NCBI GenBank assembly: GCA_015490755.1
Contig: WFXF01000082.1
Coordinates: 1 to 64,000 of the forward strand
Reading direction: 5' to 3'
From: Gammaproteobacteria bacterium
GTDB taxonomy: Bacteria; Pseudomonadota; Gammaproteobacteria; JAADGQ01
Length of the DNA stretch: 64,000 nt
Shown: piece after piece, positions 46,148 through 55,185 of the stretch
Numbering within the stretch: position 1 is the first letter of the stretch
How the letters are laid out: every line of letters begins with the position of its first letter
Position numbers and translations under genes: made by a program
The notes under the pieces: model-generated
Seen by the model: only the letters and a program-made list of their open reading frames with translations
What the model was told of the DNA's origin: nothing
The model's database searches: none

Positions 46148-47520
46148 CGTATGACAAGAAAGAATGCGCCATTACCGCGTTGAATATTAAGCAAAATACC
46201 TTTTTTACTATTATATTTAGTGGCTTTGCGCAGGTCTCCAATAGACCGTATTGGAGTGCGGTTAACGGAAGTGATGATGTCGCCAACGCGTAAGCCTTTT
46301 TTGGCCGCAGGGCTGCCACTTTCAATACCAACAATCTGTACACCTTCTACTTTACCAGCAAGCGGGTGATTGGGGTCAATTTTTCCTAATATTGCTCCTG
46401 CCAGCTGTTTGCCTAAGCCACTTGATTCAGCTTTTGCCTGTTTCGGTTCTTCAATGGTAATGCTGATTGATTTGCGTTTACCGTTACGGATAATATCTAT
46501 GCTGACTTTGCTGCCTACACGTAGTAAGCCGATTGCATTACGTAGTTGTGCTGCTCTGTGCACAGGTTTCCCATTAACAGCAGTGACAACATCACCAACC
46601 TTTAATCCGCCTTTATCCGCAGGTGAGTTTTCACCAACTTGGGCAATCACTGATCCGCTATAGCCCTCAATGCCAAGCGCCTCTGCAAGTTCATGTGTCA
46701 GGTCTTGTGCCGTGACTCCCAGGCGCCCCCTGTGGACTTCTCCATATTGAATCAACTGAGTCATGATGTCGTGAGCCATATCGCTGGGGATGGCAAAGCC
46801 AATGCCCACACTGCCACCTGCTCCAATAATGGCTGTATTGATACCAATTAATTGGCCATTGAGGTCAACAAGAGCACCACCCGAGTTTCCCGGATTGATC
46901 GAAGCATCGGTTTGAATAAAGTTCTCATAACCTTCAATACCCAGACCAGAGCGCCCTAAAGCACTAATGATGCCGGAAGTGACCGTTTGCTCGAGCCCAA
47001 AAGGGTTGCCGATAGCGACAACAAAGTCACCGACTTGAAGTGTACTGGAATTTGCCATTGTGAGTTCTGAAAGATTTTTGGCCTCAATTTGAACAACAGC
47101 AAGATCAGATTCAGGGTCAAAGCCGATTACTTTGGCTTCAAAGTGGCGCTTGTCATGCAGTGTCACGGTAATTTTATCAGCGTTGGCAATGACGTGATTG
47201 TTGGTAAGGATATAGCCTTTTTTTGCATTAACAATAACACCAGACCCTAAGCTTTGTCGGGTTTTCTTTTGGGGCAGCTCAGGAATATTAAAGAAGCGAC
47301 GAAAAAATGGGTCGTTGAGTAGAGGGTTTTGTTTAACTTTTACTTGGGATTGTGTGGATATATTTACAACCGCTGGCATAACCTGCTCAAGCATAGGGGC
47401 AAGAGTAGGTCGCCCATTATCGTTCAAAAGTAAAGGGAGGGCTGCACTGGTCGTCATTGAATAGACAATCAAAAAGAGAGTAAGCACTAACCCTGATACT
47501 TTAAGTGACTGTATTTTCAT
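46144..47520 (-). CDS. Do-family (DegP/DegQ-like) periplasmic serine protease
   Basis: Periplasmic quality-control protease/chaperone of 458 residues with signal peptide ending TTSAALP. Catalytic triad His109 (LTNNHVIAN), Asp139 (PESDLAVVQI) and Ser213 (INPGNSGGALVD). Two PDZ domains follow: about 255-345 (GRLGVTAQDLTHELAEALG) and 370-455, ending ILLNIQRGNGAFFLVIR. The length and the second PDZ end are normal for the family. The TAG stop comes from the tip of the palindromic element E2, so the element inserted exactly at or very near the native end. Confidence 0.95.
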   Translation of the reverse strand: MKIQSLKVSGLVLTLFLIVYSMTTSAALPLLLNDNGRPTLAPMLEQVMPAVVNISTQSQVKVKQNPLLNDPFFRRFFNIPELPQKKTRQSLGSGVIVNAKKGYILTNNHVIANADKITVTLHDKRHFEAKVIGFDPESDLAVVQIEAKNLSELTMANSSTLQVGDFVVAIGNPFGLEQTVTSGIISALGRSGLGIEGYENFIQTDASINPGNSGGALVDLNGQLIGINTAIIGAGGSVGIGFAIPSDMAHDIMTQLIQYGEVHRGRLGVTAQDLTHELAEALGIEGYSGSVIAQVGENSPADKGGLKVGDVVTAVNGKPVHRAAQLRNAIGLLRVGSKVSIDIIRNGKRKSISITIEEPKQAKAESSGLGKQLAGAILGKIDPNHPLAGKVEGVQIVGIESGSPAAKKGLRVGDIITSVNRTPIRSIGDLRKATKYNSKKGILLNIQRGNGAFFLVIR

Positions 47521-47606
47521 GATAACTCTTCCTGGAAAGTGATTGTAGCTGTGTTCAGTATGAACTTTGAACGATATAAAAGTTCATTACATGTCAATTG
47601 CTATAT

Positions 47607-47636
47607 AAGTCTGCCTGAATTATTACAGGCAGACTT
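47607..47636. terminator. Terminator-like hairpin downstream of grxD
   Basis: Perfect 11-bp stem AAGTCTGCCTG / CAGGCAGACTT with an 8-nt loop, 21 bp past the glutaredoxin stop codon on the minus strand. The following T-run is weak. Confidence 0.7.
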
Positions 47637-47656
47637 AAATACAAATTTAAGTGTTG

Positions 47657-47986
47657 TTAATTAGCCGCATGTTTGGCTGTAGCGTTTTTAACCATATTTT
47701 GTAAATCACCGCGTTGATAAAGTTCCATGGTGATGTCGCAGCCGCCGATCAATTCACCATCAATGTAAATTTGTGGAAATGTTGGCCAGTCAGAAAATTT
47801 CGGCAGGTTTTTGTAGATTTCAGGCTCTTCAAAAATATTGATATACGCAAACTCTTCTCCACATGCTTTTAGAGCTTCTGAAGAGCGGCTGGAAAAACCA
47901 CATTGTGGAAATTGTGGTGTGCCTTTCATAAAAATAATGACGGCATTACTTTCGACCAATTGTTTGATTTGATCCATGATGTCCAT
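47657..47986 (-). CDS. grxD: Monothiol glutaredoxin (Grx4/GrxD family)
   Basis: 109 residues with the CGFS active site (PQCGFSSR, Cys29) characteristic of monothiol glutaredoxins that carry or transfer [2Fe-2S] clusters. Also FMKGTPQFPQCGFS, WPTFPQIYIDGELIGGCDI. Normal length. It is followed by the Do-type protease gene in the same direction but with a hairpin in between. Confidence 0.96.
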   Translation of the reverse strand: MDIMDQIKQLVESNAVIIFMKGTPQFPQCGFSSRSSEALKACGEEFAYINIFEEPEIYKNLPKFSDWPTFPQIYIDGELIGGCDITMELYQRGDLQNMVKNATAKHAAN

Positions 47987-48097
47987 AAGTTACCTCTCAA
48001 TATTATAAAATGACGATTAAAACTGCATTGCAGTATACCTACTTATTAGTGGATTAAAAATGGGGTGAATTGCAGGCATTATTGAGCTTTGTTTATA

Positions 48098-48799
48098 TCA
48101 GTAATAGCCCGCCCGCGCGCAGACCCAGACATCCACCCGTTCAACTCCACTATTGATCAACTCCTTGGCCAACAGTTCAACTGTCGTGCCAGTCGTCATC
48201 ACATCATCAAATAGCGCAACATGTGATGCGTCGATTTCTTTGCTGATCTGGAACGCATTTTTCAAATTTTCATGGCGCTGTGTGGCGGTAAGGTCAGCTT
48301 GTTTAGGCGTGTGCCGGATACGTTGGCATGAGTGGTAGTCAATGGGAATGTTGAGTGACTTGGCGATTGGTCTCACTAATTCGAGAGATTGATTAAAGCC
48401 ACGCTCACGAATTCGTTTGGGGTGCAAGGGAACGGGAATGATGATGTCAGGTTTGGTGATTTTGGGTTGATTAAACTGGTGTGACATCAGTTCGCCTAAT
48501 AAACGTGCATAAGCAAGTTTCTTTGAATACTTCACTTGCTGGATCATATAGTCCAGTGGTGGTGCGTAATTAAAGGGTGCTATGCAATGAGTGTATGCCG
48601 GAGGCTTTTTCTGGCATGTTCCGCAAAGTTGATTCATTTGCAGGGGTAATGCGCAACGCGGACAGGTGTGAAGCTGAAAGGGGAGGTCATCACAGCAGCC
48701 AAGACAGAGGTCGAACTCTGTTTTTGAATCAGCATTGCACAGTAGACAGCGGGGTGGAAAAAGATTGTTTTGTAGTTTTTTTAGCCAGTTGTAAACCAT
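48098..48799 (-). CDS. ComF/GntX-type phosphoribosyltransferase-like protein
   Basis: 233 residues. N-terminal zinc-ribbon cysteines CLLCN, CLGCC, CPRC, CGTC; C-terminal phosphoribosyltransferase motif VALFDDVMTTGTTVELL. ComF-family proteins act in DNA uptake or gluconate/iron use (GntX); role uncertain. ATG at 48799 has GGGAGAA upstream; the longer frame to 48886 would run into the divergent bioB start. It is usually next to bioB in gammaproteobacteria, as here. Confidence 0.88.
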   Translation of the reverse strand: MVYNWLKKLQNNLFPPRCLLCNADSKTEFDLCLGCCDDLPFQLHTCPRCALPLQMNQLCGTCQKKPPAYTHCIAPFNYAPPLDYMIQQVKYSKKLAYARLLGELMSHQFNQPKITKPDIIIPVPLHPKRIRERGFNQSLELVRPIAKSLNIPIDYHSCQRIRHTPKQADLTATQRHENLKNAFQISKEIDASHVALFDDVMTTGTTVELLAKELINSGVERVDVWVCARAGYY

Positions 48800-48884
48800 A
48801 GTTATTCTCCCTGGTTGACAGCGTTTTGCATTCCTTGCATAGTTGGCCGCTTTACGATAGCAGAAATTCAAGTCGGAGCGCAGC

Positions 48885-49916
48885 ATGGCAGACCAAACTT
48901 ATCAACGCATTAATAAACTGACCGAGCGTTTATTAGGCGGGGGGAAAATGTCAGTTGAAGAGGGGGGCTGGATGATTCGTCTGGCTGACCAGTATCTGTC
49001 ATCACTCATGGCGGGAGCGGATCGTTTGCGCCGTACATTCCGGGGTAATGATATTGAAGCATGTGCAATTTCAAATATTCGTTCAGGAAACTGTTCGGAA
49101 GATTGTACCTTCTGCTCTCAAAGCGCGCACCATGATGGGCAAGCACCCACATATAACTATATTCCCGTCGAAAATGTGGCGACTCAAGCCAGAAAAGCAC
49201 GCAGTTGGGGGACGACTGATTTAGGTATTGTCTCTAAAGGGTGGGGTGTTCGTTCTGATAAAGAGCGTGAGCAAATGCGTGAATATCTAAATGCGCTAAA
49301 AGGTAGTTCAGACATTGGTCGCTGTGCGAGCGTGGGCGTGCTGGACAAAGAGACCGCGATTGACCTCAAAAATATGGGGCTGGAAAATTACCATCATAAT
49401 TTGGAAACGGCCGAGAGCTTTTTTTCTAATATCTGTACTACACACTCTTTTCAAGAGAATATTGATACGCTTAAGCATGCACGCGACGCAGGTCTGAAGG
49501 TCTGCTCAGGTGGTATTTTAGGGATGGGTGAAAATTTGGATCAACGTGTCGAACTGGCTGAAACACTGCGTGATCTGGAGATTGATTCAGTGCCATTGAA
49601 TTTTCTTGTTCCACAAAAAGGAACGCCACTGGAAAATATCACTCCGATGGCACCGATGGAGATCCTGAAAACAATTGCTGTGTATCGTTTTATGTTGCCT
49701 CAGGCAGAAATTCGTATTGCTGGCGGTCGTCCTTTTCTACGTGATTTACAGTCAATGGTATTCATGGCAGGTGCTTCGGCTGTGATGATTGGTGACTATC
49801 TGACCACGAATGGGCGACAGGTCGAAGATGATTTGCAAATGCTGAAAGATCTTGGCGTTGTGGTTCGTGGGGATACACAAAAACGTCGAAAGTCTGTCTG
49901 TTCGAATGCAGCGTAA
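48885..49916 (+). CDS. bioB: Biotin synthase with a non-canonical auxiliary-cluster site
   Basis: Radical-SAM enzyme that inserts sulfur into dethiobiotin. 343 residues. [4Fe-4S]-SAM motif at Cys70, Cys74, Cys77 (CSEDCTFCSQSAHH). Of the ligands that hold the auxiliary [2Fe-2S] cluster in E. coli (Cys97, Cys128, Cys188, Arg260), the equivalents Cys147 (GRCASVG), Cys207 (KVCSGGI) and Arg277 (IRIAGGR) are present. The Cys97 position (FCMGAAW) reads DLGIVSKGW, with no Cys. The protein is otherwise clearly BioB (NYHHNLETA, DAGLKVCSGGILGMGE). GGAG precedes the ATG. A variant auxiliary cluster is inference. Confidence 0.88.
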   Translation: MADQTYQRINKLTERLLGGGKMSVEEGGWMIRLADQYLSSLMAGADRLRRTFRGNDIEACAISNIRSGNCSEDCTFCSQSAHHDGQAPTYNYIPVENVATQARKARSWGTTDLGIVSKGWGVRSDKEREQMREYLNALKGSSDIGRCASVGVLDKETAIDLKNMGLENYHHNLETAESFFSNICTTHSFQENIDTLKHARDAGLKVCSGGILGMGENLDQRVELAETLRDLEIDSVPLNFLVPQKGTPLENITPMAPMEILKTIAVYRFMLPQAEIRIAGGRPFLRDLQSMVFMAGASAVMIGDYLTTNGRQVEDDLQMLKDLGVVVRGDTQKRRKSVCSNAA

Positions 49917-49932
49917 TTAGGTGGGTCAGGCG

Positions 49933-51096
49933 GTGTCACTCATCGATTCATTACACGAATCACTATCGCTGAAAAAATCACAAAATCTCTATCGTCATCG
50001 ACGAATTGTATCTTCACCTCAAGGAGCTGAAATAGTCGTTGATGGTCAGTCGGTGCTCTCATTTTGCAGTAATGATTATTTAGGATTGGCCAGTCACCCT
50101 GATGTCATTGCTGCATTGCAAGAGGGGGCATCGGCTTATGGCGTGGGAAGTGGGGCATCTCACCTGGTTACGGGGCACAGCTGTGCGCATCATGAACTGG
50201 AAAATGCACTGGCAAAATGGACAGGGCGTGAGCGAGCCTTGCTGTTTTCATCGGGGTATATGGCGAATATCGGAGTAATTTCAGCACTTTGTCAGCGCCA
50301 TGACGTAGTATTGCAGGATCGTCTCAATCATGCCTCTTTATTAGATGGTGCCCGATTGGCTGGAGCACAGTTGAAGCGTTACGCTCATAACGATTGTGAT
50401 GCACTGACGCAGCGTTTGGTTAAATGTCATGGATCAGCACTCGTGGTGAGTGATGGAGTGTTCAGTATGGATGGCGATGTGGCGCCTTTGTCTGAAATGG
50501 CCGCGCTTGTCAAAATGCATGATGCTGTTTTAATGGTGGATGATGCTCACGGCTTTGGTGTGCTCGGTCAGCAAGGGCGCGGGGTGGTGGACCATTTTAA
50601 GCTGAACAGTAATGATGTTCCGATTCTGGTCGGTACATTAGGTAAATCATTCGGGACTTTTGGTGCTTTTGTCGCAGGCAGTGAAGCACTCATTGAAACA
50701 CTGATCCAGCAAGCTCGCAGCTATATCTATACAACAGCAATACCACCGGCGGTCGCATACGCAACGCTCACCAGTTTGGAGCTATTAAAAAATGATGATT
50801 GGCGACGAGATCACTTGAATATGCTGATTACCCATTTCCGTCAAAGAGCGATAGAAGCAGGATTGCCACTATCTGATTCTCAAACAGCAATACAACCATT
50901 GATTGTGGGAGATAGCGAACGGGCTGTTGTGTTGAGTGAAGCACTATTGGAACAAGGTATTTTAGTTAGTGCCATTCGCCCCCCGACAGTGCCTAAGGGA
51001 ACCGCTCGCTTGCGTGTAACTTTATGTGCAGCGCACACGAAAGCACATGTGGAGCATTTATTGGATCTATTGGCTAAACTATTATCGGACTGTTAA
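49933..51096 (+). CDS. bioF: 8-amino-7-oxononanoate synthase
   Basis: PLP enzyme that joins pimeloyl thioester and alanine in biotin synthesis. 387 residues from the GTG at 49933, chosen because AGGTGG is eight bases upstream; GTG at 49921 is in frame but would overlap that site. Motifs [46 protein letters not shown], and the PLP lysine in [16 protein letters not shown]. It follows bioB by 16 bp. bioH, bioC and bioD, often next in gammaproteobacteria, are not adjacent. Confidence 0.95.
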   Translation: MSLIDSLHESLSLKKSQNLYRHRRIVSSPQGAEIVVDGQSVLSFCSNDYLGLASHPDVIAALQEGASAYGVGSGASHLVTGHSCAHHELENALAKWTGRERALLFSSGYMANIGVISALCQRHDVVLQDRLNHASLLDGARLAGAQLKRYAHNDCDALTQRLVKCHGSALVVSDGVFSMDGDVAPLSEMAALVKMHDAVLMVDDAHGFGVLGQQGRGVVDHFKLNSNDVPILVGTLGKSFGTFGAFVAGSEALIETLIQQARSYIYTTAIPPAVAYATLTSLELLKNDDWRRDHLNMLITHFRQRAIEAGLPLSDSQTAIQPLIVGDSERAVVLSEALLEQGILVSAIRPPTVPKGTARLRVTLCAAHTKAHVEHLLDLLAKLLSDC

Positions 51097-51133
51097 ATAG
51101 TAGTGATAAATTTTGAATATGTTTCTGGCGGTG

Positions 51134-52276
51134 TCAGCAGCCAGGGATTAAACCGTTCGCACACTTGCTTTCTATGCCTGCGATATTAGAGTTTTGTGAA
51201 GGATCCCAGTATACATCCCATTCATAGCTCATTATATCGGCGGCCCCTCCATCAACATAACTGTATGAGCCTTCCTGGTAGTCCCATGTATTGATATCAC
51301 GATCTTGCCAGCAGTGTTCAATACCCTCTATTGTTGTTTGTGAATTACTGCATTGAGTATAGGTATAGCGTCCACCTGTGATGTTAGGGGTGAAGTTAGA
51401 TGATCCTGATGCGGGATGGCTGATTGTGATTGTACTGTCAATCATCTGAAAGTCCCCCGCTGTGGGGTCAAAGTCAGGCATGTCAGGGTCGGTGATGGTT
51501 AGTGTGTTGATGATGCTTCCAGTGGTTGTATCATCACTATAGGTGATTGAGCTCATATCCAGAACAAAGTTTTGAACCATGTCGGACTCATTAATTTTCT
51601 GAGTAATTTTTGGCTTGAAAAGAAATTGATCTTTTAGGAACTCTGAGCAATATTGATCTGAATTGTCACAACTCCAGGTTTGTGTTGTTGAGTTCCAGGT
51701 GCCTCCCATTATTTGCCGCATAATGACTTTAGTGGGGTCAGCGGTACCATTGCCAGTGTAGTCAAAATCTCGAGAAGGGTTAATACCAAGAGGATCCCAG
51801 CCGTTTCCACTTTGGTCTTCTAATGTGACTGAACCCCAACTCATTATTCTGGAGGGTCTGCCACCACTTGTAGACTCATAAGAAAAAATGCGCGGGATAT
51901 AGCTTTCCATCGCAAATCCTGTGCTTGGGTCACCAACAATCATATGCCAATATCTTTCAAAGGTAACGGGATCAGTGTATGTGCCTTGAAAAAATGGTGT
52001 GGTATCAGGGTCTGATTCAGCAGTATAAGCAATGGGGGATATACCACAGTCACCCAGAAGGTAGGTAGGTACGTTACTCATATTGCATGCCCCAGGGTAA
52101 AAATAACTATTATTTGATCCTAGATTGAAGTTTAAGGTCATTTCACCCAGCGCGTACTCTGGGATTAACAGAAGAAGCAATGGTAAGGTTTTGAGCAGTA
52201 ATTGAGTGACAGCGTTCTTTTTTTTATTCAAGGCAGGTACAAACATCAGTTCCTTGCTTTGAGTTAAAAGTTTCAT
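51134..52276 (-). CDS. Secreted protein of unknown function, family member 2 of 4
   Basis: Exported 380-residue protein. Long n-region then LLLKTLPLLLLLIPEYALG as the signal. Family blocks: MTLNFNLGSNNSYFYPGACNMS, DTTPFFQGTYTDP, YWHMIVGDPSTGFAMESYIP, STSGGRPSRIM, SGNGWDPLGINPSRDFDYTGN, DPTKVIMRQIMGGTW, WSCDNSDQYCSEFLK, KPKITQKINESDMVQNFVLDMSS, then DPDMP, ITGGRYTYTQC, EHCWQDRDINTWDYQ and a C-terminus with SKCANG and a last Cys. No known domain recognised. Convergent with bioF (37-bp gap). Its ATG follows AGGCGGGCTGTTTT, a leader nearly identical in member 3. Confidence 0.78.
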   Translation of the reverse strand: MKLLTQSKELMFVPALNKKKNAVTQLLLKTLPLLLLLIPEYALGEMTLNFNLGSNNSYFYPGACNMSNVPTYLLGDCGISPIAYTAESDPDTTPFFQGTYTDPVTFERYWHMIVGDPSTGFAMESYIPRIFSYESTSGGRPSRIMSWGSVTLEDQSGNGWDPLGINPSRDFDYTGNGTADPTKVIMRQIMGGTWNSTTQTWSCDNSDQYCSEFLKDQFLFKPKITQKINESDMVQNFVLDMSSITYSDDTTTGSIINTLTITDPDMPDFDPTAGDFQMIDSTITISHPASGSSNFTPNITGGRYTYTQCSNSQTTIEGIEHCWQDRDINTWDYQEGSYSYVDGGAADIMSYEWDVYWDPSQNSNIAGIESKCANGLIPGC

Positions 52277-52388
52277 AAAACAGCCCGCCTGTCTAAATAA
52301 TCTCTCAGGACGTAATCTACAGTGATGGTTCTGTTGAACTCGTTTATTTATTTATCGGCTGTTCAGTGAAAAGCTAACAGCTGAAAGA

Positions 52389-53546
52389 TCAACAACTATT
52401 CGCACCTAAACCATTCAAACACTTACTTTCATTGCCTGCAATACCTCCGTTTTGTGAAGGATCCCAGTATACATCCCATTCATAATTCATAACATCGGCA
52501 GCACCCCCATCAACGTAACTGTAAGTGCCTTCCTCATAATCCCAGTTAATAAAATCCTGAGCAGTGTTATCCCAGCCGGTTGTTTGCCAGCAGTGTTCTA
52601 CACCAGAAGAATTTTGTAGACTACTGCACTGTGTATAGGTGTAGCGTCCACCGGTAACGTTGGTGTTGATGCTGGATGATCCTGAATCAGGGCGACTGAT
52701 TGTGATCAATCCATCAATCATCTGAAAATCGCCTGCGGTGGGGGCAAAATCAGGCATGTCGGGGTCGGTAATGGTGAGTGTATTGATGATGCTACCCGCC
52801 GTTGTATCATCACTATAGGAGATTGTACTCATGTCCATAACAAAGTTTTGAACCATGTCGGACTCATTAATTTTCTGAGTAATTTTTGGCTTGAAAAGAA
52901 ATTGATCTTTTAGGAATTCCGAGCAATATCCATCTGTAGTATTGCAGCTCCAGTCGCCTGTAACAGAGTCCCAGGTACCGCCCATGACTTGTCGCATGAT
53001 TACTTTTGTGGGGTCGGCGGTCGCATTGCCTGTGTAATCAAAACCTCGAGAAGGGTCAATTCCAAGAGGGTCCCAGCCATTACCACTAAAAACTTCCAGT
53101 GGTGTGCTCCAACCCATTATTCTGGAAGGTTTGCCACCGCTTGTTGATTCGTAGGCGTTTACTCTGGGAATATAACTCTCCATAGCAAACCCGGTGCTTG
53201 GATCACCAACAATTGTGTGCCAGTATGATGCTGATGTATCAGGATCAGTATATGTACCATGAAAGAAGCGGGTATTGTCAAGATCCGGTACAGTCATCAT
53301 GGAGCCTATGCTACACATGCTGGAGCCGACGGCAGAGCCTGGAGCATTGCTCATATCGCAGGCTCCTGGAGCAAAGCTATTGTTATGTGGTCCGACATTA
53401 AAGTTTAGAGTCATTCCTGTGGATGCGTATGCTGAGCCAAACAGAAAGAGTAAGGGTAAAGTTTTAAATAATCGAGCGACAATATTCTCTATTTTACTCA
53501 AGGCAAGCACAAACTGCAGTCCTTCACTCTGAGTTAAAATTTTCAT
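52389..53546 (-). CDS. Secreted protein of unknown function, family member 3 of 4
   Basis: Exported 385-residue paralogue of the 51.1-kb protein, nearly identical to it over long stretches (for example KDQFLFKPKITQKINESDM). ATG at 53546 (MKILTQSEGL) matches member 2; a GTG four codons earlier is in frame. It carries the same FFHGTYTDP, YWHTIVGDPSTGFAMESYIP, MRQVMGG and ITGGRYTYTQC-like (NVTGGRYTYTQC) blocks and ends with a C-terminal cysteine. One extra segment (TTGWDNTAQDFIN) follows the EHCWQ block. It is 112 bp from member 2. Confidence 0.78.
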   Translation of the reverse strand: MKILTQSEGLQFVLALSKIENIVARLFKTLPLLFLFGSAYASTGMTLNFNVGPHNNSFAPGACDMSNAPGSAVGSSMCSIGSMMTVPDLDNTRFFHGTYTDPDTSASYWHTIVGDPSTGFAMESYIPRVNAYESTSGGKPSRIMGWSTPLEVFSGNGWDPLGIDPSRGFDYTGNATADPTKVIMRQVMGGTWDSVTGDWSCNTTDGYCSEFLKDQFLFKPKITQKINESDMVQNFVMDMSTISYSDDTTAGSIINTLTITDPDMPDFAPTAGDFQMIDGLITISRPDSGSSSINTNVTGGRYTYTQCSSLQNSSGVEHCWQTTGWDNTAQDFINWDYEEGTYSYVDGGAADVMNYEWDVYWDPSQNGGIAGNESKCLNGLGANSC

Positions 53547-53655
53547 AAAACAGCCCACCTATACAAATAATATTAAGGGTATATCATCCCTCGCGATGGC
53601 TTATTTAAGCTCGCTTATATATTATCTATCGGCTGCCTAATGAAAACCTGAAAAT

Positions 53656-54792
53656 TCAGCAACTGCCAGCTAAACTATTTGCACACTTGCTTTCGTTGCC
53701 TGAAATACCCCCGTTTTGTGATGGAATAAAATAAACATCCCAGTCATAATTAAGAACGTCTGCATCTCCTTCTATGTAACTGTATGTTCCTACTTGGTAA
53801 TCCCAATTATTAATATCATTATCTTGCCAGCAGTGTTCAATACCTTTTGAGAGTTGTGGGTCGTTACATTGGCTGTAAGTATAACGACCACCTGTAATGT
53901 TAGGGTTGAGTATTGATGCATCTGAATCAGGCATGCTGATTTCAATGCTATCGTTGTCCATTTTAAAATCACCCGCTTTGGGGTCAAATTCAGGCATGTC
54001 ATCATCAATAATGACAACAGTATTGGTTAGTTCACCTGTGGTTGAATCATCATCATATTTGATAGTGCTCATATCCAAAGAAAATTTATGAACAAAGTCG
54101 GGTTCATTGATCTGTTGTGTAATGATTGGCTTGAAAAGAAAGTTGCTTTTCAGGAACTCTGAGCAATATTCATCACTGTCCTGACAGCTCCAGGTGTTTG
54201 TGGTTGAATTCCATGATCCCCCCATCACTTGTCGCATAATTGTTTTTGTCGGATCGCCTGTCGCATTGCCGGTGTAATCAAAATTTCTGGATGGATCCAG
54301 CCCTAATGGATCCCAGCCATTGCCGCTTCGAGTCTCTAGCGATTCAGTTCCGCGCTGGAATATTTTGGAGGGTTTGCCACCACTTGTTGATTCATAGCTA
54401 TTGATCACGGGGGTGTAACTCTCCATAGCAAACCCCGTGGCAGGATCACCGACAATAATGTGCCAATAACTTATTTGAGTATCGGGATCAGTATAGGTGC
54501 CTTGGAAAAAGGGGGTTTTATCGGGGTCTGGTTCATCTTCAAATTCGGTGGGGGAGATTCCGCAGGCATTATCAGCAACCGGGGCATCGCTCATATTGCA
54601 TGCGCCAGGGTAAAAGCTGTTATTACCGGGGCCAGCGTTAAAATTTAAAGTCATATTGGTAGCAGACCAGGCGCCGTCTGACCCTAATAAAAACAGTAAT
54701 GGCAAGGCTTTGAATGATTGAGTGATAAGTTCCTTTTTTTCACTCACAGCAAATGCACGCAATTGTGCTTTGCTCTGAGCTGAAAACTTCAT
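53656..54792 (-). CDS. Secreted protein of unknown function, family member 4 of 4
   Basis: Exported 378-residue paralogue. Signal-type N-terminus (SFKALPLLFLLGSDGAWSATN) followed by MTLNFNAGPGNNSFYPGACNMS. Shared blocks: KTPFFQGTYTDPDTQ, YWHIIVGDPATGFAMESYTP, DPTKTIMRQVMGGSW, WSCQDSDEYCSEFLK, HKFSLDMSTIKYDDDSTTGEL, NITGGRYTYSQC. More diverged than members 2 and 3 are from each other. The first of three tandem genes on this strand, so possibly the head of their transcript; the 393-bp gap to the divergent FG-GAP gene should hold its promoter. Confidence 0.78.
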   Translation of the reverse strand: MKFSAQSKAQLRAFAVSEKKELITQSFKALPLLFLLGSDGAWSATNMTLNFNAGPGNNSFYPGACNMSDAPVADNACGISPTEFEDEPDPDKTPFFQGTYTDPDTQISYWHIIVGDPATGFAMESYTPVINSYESTSGGKPSKIFQRGTESLETRSGNGWDPLGLDPSRNFDYTGNATGDPTKTIMRQVMGGSWNSTTNTWSCQDSDEYCSEFLKSNFLFKPIITQQINEPDFVHKFSLDMSTIKYDDDSTTGELTNTVVIIDDDMPEFDPKAGDFKMDNDSIEISMPDSDASILNPNITGGRYTYSQCNDPQLSKGIEHCWQDNDINNWDYQVGTYSYIEGDADVLNYDWDVYFIPSQNGGISGNESKCANSLAGSC

Positions 54793-54970
54793 AAAAACAA
54801 CCTGTCTGTATGTTTAGTTTAGAATAATTATTGTCTTGGAATATTAATGTTGCTCTTGAGGTGGTTCTTGCATATATAACGAAACGAACCCGATTTATAG
54901 TTATTTTATCTGTTTATCGGTTATGCAATAAAAAACTTTAGAGTTCATTTGATGTGTAATTAAAAAATAA

Positions 54971-55000
54971 TTGACAAGTCATTAAAGAAAAACTCATTAT
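54971..55000 (+). promoter_or_regulatory. Candidate sigma-70 promoter for the FG-GAP gene
   Basis: TTGACA (54971-54976) is followed after 18 nt by CATTAT (54995-55000). It lies about 185 bp upstream of the FG-GAP gene in a 393-bp divergent gap (54793-55185) that shows no gene. Matching by eye only. Confidence 0.45.
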
Positions 55001-55185
55001 GGTCGTTATTATGTCTGCTTGATCGTAATTTCAGGTGCTAACGAAAGGTTTGTTGTGTAATTGGTTGCGTTGAAGCAAAATAATAAAAATAAATATCGAG
55101 AATTGTGGCGCTGTATCGATTTTTATTGACGGATTAACTTTCTGACAAGGCTGTCTCTCATTGCTGTTAATAGAGGGGCCTCATT

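Noticed and set aside
46053-46343. Minus-strand open frame of 96 codons spanning the palindromic element and the protease 3' end
   Set aside because: It is out of frame with the protease and crosses the hairpin element; no ribosome site or family.
51097-54792. Tandem paralogues considered as a CRISPR or phage structural module
   Set aside because: No spacer-repeat pattern, no phage genes and each protein has its own export signal.
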